DNA of 64,000 nucleotides from the NCBI RefSeq assembly GCF_003391395.1, contig NZ_CP024190.1:4898001-4962000 (forward strand), written 5' to 3'. Source of the DNA: Mycobacterium marinum. GTDB taxonomy: Bacteria; Actinomycetota; Actinomycetes; Mycobacteriales; Mycobacteriaceae. Each line of letters starts with the position of its first letter. Positions within the stretch are counted from its first letter, which is position 1. The position numbers and the translations under genes are program-made. Under the pieces are notes generated by a model. That model saw nothing but the letters and a program-made list of their open reading frames with translations, was not told where the DNA came from and did not search any database. Below are positions 42,701 to 49,814 of the stretch, one piece after another.

Positions 42701-43870
42701 ATGAGCAGAGCCTTCATCATCGATCCCACGATTAGCGCGATCAACGGTTTGCACGCCCTCCTTGGGATTGGATTGCCCGAAGACGGCGGCATCATCGACT
42801 CCGCACTGTCGTTCTTTGGCAAGGCCCTAGATGACCTAGGGTCGGCGTTTCCCGGCGATGGTTGGCTGGGTTCGGCCGCCGATCACTACTCCGGCAAGAA
42901 CCGCAAGCACGTCAATTTCTTCAAAGAGCTGGCGGAGCTGGATCGTGAGCTTCAGAAGCTGATCGCCGATCAGGCCAGCGCGGTCAAGACAACGCGCGAG
43001 ATCCTCGAGGACGCGAAGAAGGGCCTCGAGTTCGTCCGTCCGGTCGCCGTGGACCTGACCTACATCCCGATTGTCGGGTGGGCCATGTCGGCCGCGTTCC
43101 AGGCACCGGTGTGCGCGACGGCGATGGCCGTCGTCGGCGGAGCGCTTGCCTATCTGGTCGTGAAAACCCTGATCAACTCGATGAAGTTGGTCAGCCTGCT
43201 GGCCCAACTCGCCAAGTTGTTAGCGGAGGCCGTGGCGGACGTCGTTTCGGACGTGGTCGACATCATCAAAGGCATCCTCGAAGAGGTGTGGGAATTCTTG
43301 ACCCACCCGTTCGAATTCCTCAAGGACCTGCTGAACAAGCTCGTCTCCTGGGCTTCCTCACTGCTGTCGCAATGGGGATCAAAACTGCAGTCCTTCTTTG
43401 GCGGCATCCCCGGCTTGAGCGGTATGGGCGGCGGCTTGTCCCAATTGACCAGCTTCTTCAGCTCAGCCGGGGCAGCCGGTTCGGCCGGGTCGGTCGGCGC
43501 GGCGGATTCAGCCAGCCTGGTCAGCTCGGCCGGCTTGCCCGGAGGGCTCGGCCTTGGCGGCGGGTCCGGCTTCGGCTCCATGCCCAACGTGGCCCAGCTG
43601 CGTTCGGCCGCGACACGCCAGGATCCGCGTCTGACCAGCGAGGGCCCAACCCGAGTCTCCAGCGAACCGGTCGGCGAACATGCGCAAGCGGCTTCCGCGC
43701 AGGGGGGCCAGGGCATGGGCGGGATGCATCCCGCGGCGGCCGGATCGAAAGGCGCGACCAGCAAGAAGTACTCGGAAGGCGCCGCGGCGGGCACCGAAGA
43801 TGCCGAACGCGCGCCAGTTGAAGTTGGGGTGGGTGCCGCTGCGCGGATCGCGGAGCGACGCGCCGGCTAG
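42701..43870 (+). CDS. espA: ESX-1 secretion-associated protein EspA paralogue
   Basis: 389 residues starting M-S-R-A-F-I-I-D-P-T, like EspA (392 aa). It keeps the F-P-G-D-G-W-L-G-S-A-A helix-turn region (W-L-G at 55-57), the hydrophobic A-L-S/A-M-S-A-A-F-Q-A-P segment and Cys138, the residue that forms the disulfide dimer in EspA. The C-terminal part is Gly/Ser-rich and ends in K-K-Y-S-E-G-A-A-A-G-T-E-D-A-E-R-A-P, nearly identical to EspA. EspA is co-secreted with EsxA/EsxB and is needed for ESX-1 function. An ATG 39 bases upstream is in frame but does not match the family start. Confidence 0.93.
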   Translation: MSRAFIIDPTISAINGLHALLGIGLPEDGGIIDSALSFFGKALDDLGSAFPGDGWLGSAADHYSGKNRKHVNFFKELAELDRELQKLIADQASAVKTTREILEDAKKGLEFVRPVAVDLTYIPIVGWAMSAAFQAPVCATAMAVVGGALAYLVVKTLINSMKLVSLLAQLAKLLAEAVADVVSDVVDIIKGILEEVWEFLTHPFEFLKDLLNKLVSWASSLLSQWGSKLQSFFGGIPGLSGMGGGLSQLTSFFSSAGAAGSAGSVGAADSASLVSSAGLPGGLGLGGGSGFGSMPNVAQLRSAATRQDPRLTSEGPTRVSSEPVGEHAQAASAQGGQGMGGMHPAAAGSKGATSKKYSEGAAAGTEDAERAPVEVGVGAAARIAERRAG

Positions 43871-43930
43871 TCCCATCTGACCAGCCGCATCGACCGCGCA
43901 AAGCAACGCTAGACGGAAGGGATACCACCA

Positions 43931-44242
43931 ATGACGGAGAACCTGAAAGTGCAGCCCGAGCTCCTCGGTGTGCTGGCGTCGCACCACGACAATGCGGCGG
44001 CCAGCGCCACCTCCGGGACCGAAGTCACCTCTGGGCTAAGCGAATCGGTGACGGTCACTCACGGTTCGTACTGCTCGCAGTTCAACACCACGTTGAAGAT
44101 GTATGAAAGTACCCGTTCCGCCCTTGGCTCCTCGCTCAATAACGCCGGTATCGACCTCGCCAAGAATTTGCGCACGGCGGCACGCGTATACACCGAGGCC
44201 GACGAAACGTGGAGCAAGGCGCTCGGATCGTTATTCAGCTGA
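43931..44242 (+). CDS. espC: ESX-1 secretion-associated protein EspC paralogue
   Basis: 103 residues, the same length as EspC, beginning M-T-E-N-L-K-V-Q-P-E and collinear throughout. The C-terminal type VII secretion signal Y-x-x-x-D is present at 87-91 (Y-T-E-A-D). EspC forms a helical hairpin or filament at the cell surface and is secreted with EspA (known). It lies 60 bases after espA, with GGAAGGG upstream of the ATG. Confidence 0.94.
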   Translation: MTENLKVQPELLGVLASHHDNAAASATSGTEVTSGLSESVTVTHGSYCSQFNTTLKMYESTRSALGSSLNNAGIDLAKNLRTAARVYTEADETWSKALGSLFS

Positions 44243-44363
44243 ACAGCTTCGGTGCGTGCGTCGCGCTGCGGCGTACGCACCGGGCAGCTTTTCGATTTGG
44301 CCGACGCGTGCGCGCGAAGCCAACTTCGCCATGCTCGACACCAAGGTCAGAAGGGACGCGGTG

Positions 44364-44927
44364 GTGAACTTGCCCGGAAACGACTTCGACAGCGATGATT
44401 TCGATGCCGTAGATCTCTGGGACCCAGATGGAAAGCAGCGGTGGACAGCCGATCCGATTGTCGGCTTCGCCGGGGCAGGGGCCCAGGACAGCGAAGCCAG
44501 CGCGGATGACTCCCCCGCACCACAGGAGCAACCGGAAGAAGACGAGATCGCGGTATTCACCGTAACGAATCCTCAAGGAAGCGTAGCGGTTTCGGCGTTG
44601 ATGGACGGCCGGACCGAAGATATAGAGCTGTCGAAGAAGGTGGCACGGATGAGCGAGTCGCAGCTCGCCTCCGAGATCCTGGTGCTGGCAGACTTGGCTC
44701 GCCAGAAGGCGCAGGCGGCGCAATATGCCTTCATCCTCAACAAGCTCACGCACGCCGCGGACGGAGATCAACAACGCGTCCAACAGTTGCAGGACTTCGT
44801 TGGCAACACGTGGAGCTTGCCATCGCCGGAGGAAGCGGCCGCCGCGGAGGCTGAGGTGTTCGCGACCCGCTACGGCGACGACCGCTCCGCCCACGACAGC
44901 GCCAGCGAGCAATGTGGTTTCGCCTGA
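44364..44927 (+). CDS. espD: ESX-1 secretion-associated protein EspD paralogue
   Basis: 187 residues against 184 for EspD. It starts N-L-P-G-N-D-F-D-S (after the initiating GTG) and keeps the R-M-S-E-S-Q-L-A-S-E-I-L-V and L-P-S-P-E-E-A-A-A-A-E-A-E-V-F-A-T-R-Y segments. The GTG at 44364 has AAGGGA seven bases upstream; a GTG three bases earlier and an ATG at 44331 are alternatives. EspD stabilises EspA and EspC levels (known). Together the three genes make a full espACD set. Confidence 0.92.
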   Translation: MNLPGNDFDSDDFDAVDLWDPDGKQRWTADPIVGFAGAGAQDSEASADDSPAPQEQPEEDEIAVFTVTNPQGSVAVSALMDGRTEDIELSKKVARMSESQLASEILVLADLARQKAQAAQYAFILNKLTHAADGDQQRVQQLQDFVGNTWSLPSPEEAAAAEAEVFATRYGDDRSAHDSASEQCGFA

Positions 44928-45069
44928 CCAACGAGGTTGACCGCCGCAACGGGTGCGGGCCCGCTCGCTGACCCGAGCACGGCGAACTCGAGCCCGCATG
45001 GTTGCCCCGACCGAGTAGCCACCGCGACCCGACACAATCCTGACACCCGTTTCCTGGGTCCAACGTTGA

Positions 45070-45075
45070 TAGTGT
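45070..45075 (+). promoter_or_regulatory. Candidate -10 box of kinase copy 2
   Basis: TAGTGT within CGTTGATAGTGTCGGC lies 39 bases before the kinase ATG. It aligns with equivalent boxes upstream of copies 1 and 3, so the three genes share a promoter layout. Confidence 0.4.
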
Positions 45076-45108
45076 CGGCTGGGTCGCGGTTGGTTTGGAG
45101 GGTCAACG

Positions 45109-46962
45109 ATGAGCGAGGCGCCCAGTGCGCGCGCAGGGTCGATGTTCGGCCCCTACCGCCTCATCCGCCCTCTGGGCCGTGGCGGGATGGGTCAGGTCTA
45201 CGAGGCCGAGCACACCGTTAAAGGGTGGGCCGTCGCGGTCAAGTTGATGTCGGAAACCTTCAGCAGCGATCCGGTGTTTCGGGAGCGCATGAAGCGCGAA
45301 GCCCGCATCACCGGCCGGTTGCAGGAACCCCACGTGGTGCCGATCCACGACTACGGCGAAATCGATGGGCAGATGTTCCTGGAGATGCGCCTGATCGAGG
45401 GCACCAACCTGGACAGTTTGCTCAAGCGCTTCGGCCCCCTGACCCCGCCACGCGCGGTAGCGATCATCACCCAGATCGCCTCGGCACTGGACGCCGCGCA
45501 TGCCGACGAGGTGATGCACCGCGATGTCAAACCGCCCAACATCCTGATCACCCGCGACGATTTCGCCTATCTGGTCGACTTCGGCATCGCCAACGCGGCC
45601 ACCGACGAGAAACTCACCCAGATGGGCACCGCGGTAGGCACCTGGAAATACATGGCCCCCGAACGGTTTACCAATGACAGGGTCACCCACCACGCCGACA
45701 TCTACGCGCTGGCATGCGTGTTGCACGAATCCCTGACCGGGTCTGCGCCCTACCAGTCCAACAACGCCGGGTTGTTGATCAGCGCCCACATGATGGAGCC
45801 CATCCCCAAGCCCAGCGCGGTCCACCCGGAAATCCCCAAGGCCTTCGATGCGGTGATCGCGCGGGGCATGGCCAAGAAACCCGCAGACCGCTACGCCAGC
45901 GCCGGGGACCTGGCCCGCGCCGCCCACCAGGCGCTCAGCACCCCCGATCAGAACCAGGCAGAGACCATATTGCGGCGCAGCCAGCAATCCACCCTGCCGG
46001 GCCAGGTCGTCGAGCAACCTACCCTCGAACACCGGCGGGAGCCCCGTTCCGGGCCGGCCAACCCCCAGCACAGCTCTGGCCCAATGCCCGCCTACAGCTG
46101 CGAACCGATCCCCAGGTCGGGGCCCTCAGGGCCGACCCACCCGCCGTCGGGTGCCATCGGCCAGCCGGCCTGGTCCCCCGGCGCGCATCCCGCTGCCCCG
46201 GCACACTCCCCCGTTGCGCCCCCGCCCTGGGATGGCGGCATGTCCCCCGGCGCGGCGCCACGCGCGCTGGCGCCGCAACAGCTTGGCGGTACGCCGGCAT
46301 GGAATCCGGGTGTCCCACAGCGGCCGCCGCGTGCTCGCAATCCCTGGGCGATTGTCTCCGGCGTCGCCGTAGCAATCCTGGTCATCATCCTCGTCGCGAT
46401 CGTCATCTGGGCGGCCACCCACGATGACAACCCGCAACCAACCGGACAACGAACCACCTCCACCACGGCGCGAACCACAACCGGCAGCACGGCCACAACC
46501 ACCCCCGCACCGTCGACCACATCGCGGCGCCCCGACGCCCAAACCCGCTTGATGGGCCTGCTGCCGTCGGGCTACCCCACTGGTGCGTGCACGCCGGAGA
46601 CGCGGCCGATGCCGGGCGCAGTGGCATCGGTGAAGTGCAAGAAGAACACCGATGCCGACGGGCCTACCGTGGCCGCCTACGGGCTGTACGCCAACCTTTC
46701 GGCGCTCAAGAACGCATTCACCGCGTTCATCGGAACCTTTTCGATCCTCACCTGCCCCGATGGAAAGGCGTCACCAGGAACGTGGTGGCACACGCAGGAC
46801 CCCAACACCGTCCTCGGCCAGGTCGCCTGCGGCATCTACAAGGGTGCCGAACCGCAGGTGATGTGGAGCAACGAGCGAACGCTGGTATTCGCACTCGTCG
46901 CCGCAAAGCCGCCCGGACCCAACCTCGACCAGCTCTACGACTGGTGGTCCTCACACTCATGA
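45109..46962 (+). CDS. PknH-like receptor Ser/Thr kinase, copy 2 (divergent sensor)
   Basis: 617 residues with the same plan as copy 1: an intact kinase domain (G-R-G-G-M-G, H-R-D-V-K-P-P-N, D-F-G-I-A, T-A-V-G-T), a Pro-rich linker, a membrane helix (about 407-432), a Thr-rich stalk, and a sensor starting L-M-G-L-L-P-S-G-Y. The sensor is homologous to that of copy 1 and not to classical PknH. GGAGGG lies upstream of the ATG. It follows espACD and precedes an FHA-containing ABC transporter, a likely substrate. Confidence 0.92.
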   Translation: MSEAPSARAGSMFGPYRLIRPLGRGGMGQVYEAEHTVKGWAVAVKLMSETFSSDPVFRERMKREARITGRLQEPHVVPIHDYGEIDGQMFLEMRLIEGTNLDSLLKRFGPLTPPRAVAIITQIASALDAAHADEVMHRDVKPPNILITRDDFAYLVDFGIANAATDEKLTQMGTAVGTWKYMAPERFTNDRVTHHADIYALACVLHESLTGSAPYQSNNAGLLISAHMMEPIPKPSAVHPEIPKAFDAVIARGMAKKPADRYASAGDLARAAHQALSTPDQNQAETILRRSQQSTLPGQVVEQPTLEHRREPRSGPANPQHSSGPMPAYSCEPIPRSGPSGPTHPPSGAIGQPAWSPGAHPAAPAHSPVAPPPWDGGMSPGAAPRALAPQQLGGTPAWNPGVPQRPPRARNPWAIVSGVAVAILVIILVAIVIWAATHDDNPQPTGQRTTSTTARTTTGSTATTTPAPSTTSRRPDAQTRLMGLLPSGYPTGACTPETRPMPGAVASVKCKKNTDADGPTVAAYGLYANLSALKNAFTAFIGTFSILTCPDGKASPGTWWHTQDPNTVLGQVACGIYKGAEPQVMWSNERTLVFALVAAKPPGPNLDQLYDWWSSHS

Positions 46963-47007
46963 ACAACCACGACAATCGGAGCTGGGTAGACGCACCGGAG
47001 GCGATGC

Positions 47008-49380
47008 ATGCACGACAGGATCGGTGACGCGACGACGAATCCGCCCCGCCTGGAGCTCCGGGCCGCCGGACGCACCTGGCATGCCACACCGAACCGGGCA
47101 TGGACCATCGGTCGGGCCGCCGAAGCCGATATCCGCCTGGACAATCCACGGGTCTCGCGACTGCACGCGGTCCTCGAGCCGACGCCGGCGGGATGGGTGC
47201 TGGTCAACCGCAGCCGCAACGGATCGTTCGTCGGCGGCACGCCGGTGCAGCGCGTGCCGATCCACCAGCCCGTCACGGTGCTGCTGGGGTCCGCGTCTTC
47301 CGGACAGGCGATCGAGCTCCACCCCGCGATCCAGGCACCCGATGCGCAGCCGGGGCGCAACGTCGCCGCTGCGCCAGACCCGCTGGACGGAACGACAGTC
47401 GCCCGGGCGCCGACCACGGTGCACGCCATCGACCAGCTCGTCGTCACGATCGGCCGCGGAGCAGACAACAACGTGGTGTTGAACGACCTGCTGGTGTCTC
47501 GGCGCCATGCCGTGTTGCGGCGCTCCGGTGACCAATGGGAGCTGGTCGACAACCACAGCGCCAACGGGACCTACGTCAACGGCAACCGCATTACCCGCGC
47601 GCTGATCGGGCCCAACGACATTGTCGGCATCGGGCACCAGCTGATGCACCTCTCCGGTGACCGGTTGGTGGAGTACGTCGACATCGGCGACGTCTCCTAT
47701 GAAGCGTCCAACCTGCGGGTGGTAACCAAGAAGGGTCGGGTGTTGCTGTCCGACGTGAGCTTCGTGCTGCCACAGCGCAGCCTGTTGGCCGTGGTGGGGC
47801 CAAGTGGCGCGGGCAAATCCACGCTGCTGGGCGCCCTAACCGGATTCCACCCGGCGACCAGCGGCACAGTGCGATACGACGAACGCGACCTCTACAACAA
47901 CTACGCGGAGCTGCGACACCGCATCGGATTCGTTCCCCAAGACGACATCCTGCACACCCCACTGACGGTGCGGCGGGCGCTGAATTATGCGGCGCAACTT
48001 AGGTTTCCCCAAGACGTCTCCGCTGAGGAGCGCCGACAGCGCATCGAAGAAGTCCTGGCCGAGCTCGGGCTCACGACCCAGGCCGACCAGCGCATCGACA
48101 GCCTGTCGGGGGGCCAGCGCAAGCGCACCAGCGTCGCACTGGAATTGCTGACCAAACCGTCGCTGCTGTTTCTGGACGAGCCCACCTCAGGGCTGGATCC
48201 CGGCTATGAGAAGTCGGTCATGCAGACCCTGCGCTCCCTAGCCGATGATGGTCGCTCCGTGGTGGTGGTCACCCACAACATCGCCCATCTCAACATGTGC
48301 GACCGGTTGCTGATCCTGGCTCCTGGCGGACGTCTGGCCTATTTCGGTCCGCCGCAGCAAGCGTTGAGCTACTTCAACTGCACAGACTTCGCCGACCTTT
48401 TCACCCTTCTCGAGCAGGACAAAGCCACCGACTGGACGGCCCGGTTCAATGCCTCACCCCTGCGCGCGGCGCTGACCCCGCACCCGGCCCAACGCCCGGC
48501 GCACCCCGCCGCCGCGCGCACCACCAAGCCGGTCGCACAGCAAAGCGCGTTCGCGCAATTCGCGATCCTGTGCCGGCGATACGTGGCAGTCATCGCTGCC
48601 GACCGTCAGTATGCGGTGTTCCTGCTGGTCCTGCCGTTGCTGCTGAGCCTGTTCGCCCATGCCGTGCCCGGCAAGGCCGGGCTCTCGCTGGCCAAGGCGA
48701 TCGAGCTGCGGTCGACCCAGCCCGCGCAGTTGCTGGTGTTGCTGATCATCGGCGGCGCGCTCATGGGCTGCGCCGCGTCGATCCGCGAAATCGTCAAGGA
48801 GCAGGCAATATATCGCCGCGAACATGGCATCGGCATGTCCGGCGGCGCCTACCTGGCCTCCAAGCTGGTTGTCCTCACCGCGCTGACCACCGCGCAGGGC
48901 CTGATCCTCGGGTTCCTGGGCCCGGCGTTTCTACCCGCGCCCGACCAGTCCATCGTCATGCCCTGGCCGACGGTCGAAGTGGCCGTGGCGGTCGTCGCGG
49001 TCACCGTCGTGTCGATGATGATCGGCCTGCTGATTTCGGCGATGATCGGCAACGCCGATCGGGGCATGCCGCTGCTGGTGCTCGTGGTGATGGCCCAGCT
49101 GGTGCTGTGCGGCGGAATGTTCGGCGTCAAGGGCCGGATCCCGCTGGAGCAGTTGGCCTGGCTGTCGCCGTCGCGCTGGGCCTACGCGATGGCCGCTTCC
49201 ACCGTCGACCTCAACGACCTGCGCCGCGCTGCGGGCGGCGACCAGGATCCGTTGTGGGATTACGAGGTCAGCAGCTGGCTGATCGCGGCCGGCGCGTGTG
49301 TGGTGCAGGCGGCGGTACTGGTGACCCTGATCGCCTGGCGACTCAGGCAGCTCGATCCGCAACGAAAAGCCCGCAGGTGA
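47008..49380 (+). CDS. FHA-FHA-ABC transporter (Rv1747-like)
   Basis: 790 residues: two FHA domains (about 10-90 and 150-225, each with an S-R-L-H / S-R-R-H core and R-N-G-S or S-A-N-G-T), an ABC ATPase (Walker A G-P-S-G-A-G-K-S 264-271, signature L-S-G-G-Q-R-K-R, Walker B L-L-F-L-D-E-P-T) and a C-terminal six-helix ABC-2 permease. It resembles Rv1747, an exporter whose FHA domains bind kinase-phosphorylated threonines. CCGGAGG precedes the ATG. Its place between two PknH-type kinases suggests phosphorylation control by them. The exported substrate is unknown. Confidence 0.93.
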   Translation: MHDRIGDATTNPPRLELRAAGRTWHATPNRAWTIGRAAEADIRLDNPRVSRLHAVLEPTPAGWVLVNRSRNGSFVGGTPVQRVPIHQPVTVLLGSASSGQAIELHPAIQAPDAQPGRNVAAAPDPLDGTTVARAPTTVHAIDQLVVTIGRGADNNVVLNDLLVSRRHAVLRRSGDQWELVDNHSANGTYVNGNRITRALIGPNDIVGIGHQLMHLSGDRLVEYVDIGDVSYEASNLRVVTKKGRVLLSDVSFVLPQRSLLAVVGPSGAGKSTLLGALTGFHPATSGTVRYDERDLYNNYAELRHRIGFVPQDDILHTPLTVRRALNYAAQLRFPQDVSAEERRQRIEEVLAELGLTTQADQRIDSLSGGQRKRTSVALELLTKPSLLFLDEPTSGLDPGYEKSVMQTLRSLADDGRSVVVVTHNIAHLNMCDRLLILAPGGRLAYFGPPQQALSYFNCTDFADLFTLLEQDKATDWTARFNASPLRAALTPHPAQRPAHPAAARTTKPVAQQSAFAQFAILCRRYVAVIAADRQYAVFLLVLPLLLSLFAHAVPGKAGLSLAKAIELRSTQPAQLLVLLIIGGALMGCAASIREIVKEQAIYRREHGIGMSGGAYLASKLVVLTALTTAQGLILGFLGPAFLPAPDQSIVMPWPTVEVAVAVVAVTVVSMMIGLLISAMIGNADRGMPLLVLVVMAQLVLCGGMFGVKGRIPLEQLAWLSPSRWAYAMAASTVDLNDLRRAAGGDQDPLWDYEVSSWLIAAGACVVQAAVLVTLIAWRLRQLDPQRKARR

Positions 49381-49392
49381 AACCGGGCTGTC

Positions 49393-49536
49393 TCAGACGT
49401 GCTTCACGACGAATGGGACTGCGCACACGGCCAGCGACCCGCACGACAGTTGCAGCGACAACAGCCGATACCCGACGTTGTAGACAACGTATGACCAACC
49501 GCGCCCGCCAAGGCCACCCCACCGCAGCGACAGCAT
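49393..49536 (-). CDS. Small hydrophobic ORF (47 aa), tentative
   Basis: A short minus-strand frame encodes a hydrophobic peptide containing Y-V-V-Y-N-V-G-Y-R-L-L-S-L-Q-L-S-C-G-S-L and ending V-V-K-H-V. Its ATG is preceded by a good ribosome site (GGAAGGAAAG). It lies in the 434-base gap between the ABC transporter and the third kinase, which otherwise shows no gene. It could be a small membrane peptide or chance. Confidence 0.35.
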   Translation of the reverse strand: MLSLRWGGLGGRGWSYVVYNVGYRLLSLQLSCGSLAVCAVPFVVKHV

Positions 49537-49775
49537 CGTCTTTCCTTCCAATAGCGGGTCCGCCAACAGGGTCGGCGGGGTTCGGCGTTCGGGAAAGCAT
49601 GTGCCGCAGCGCTTGCCGCATTCTTGACGGATCCTTGCCAGCCCATCGGTCAGCCGAGGCCAGGGATTTCGGGCGCGGCGCTGCCCGTCTTGCGCGGGTC
49701 GAACGGTCGCCGCTCGCCGCCGGCGGCTTCCCCCTTGGTGATTTGCGAGTGACGCCGCCGTTCCCAGGAAATTGG

Positions 49776-49781
49776 TAGGGT
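49776..49781 (+). promoter_or_regulatory. Candidate -10 box of pknH (copy 3)
   Basis: TAGGGT in ATTGGTAGGGTCGCG lies 39 bases before the ATG, the same distance as in copies 1 and 2. GGGAGG serves as ribosome site. Confidence 0.4.
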
Positions 49782-49814
49782 CGCGACATTGCGAGTTGAT
49801 TGGGAGGATCAACG

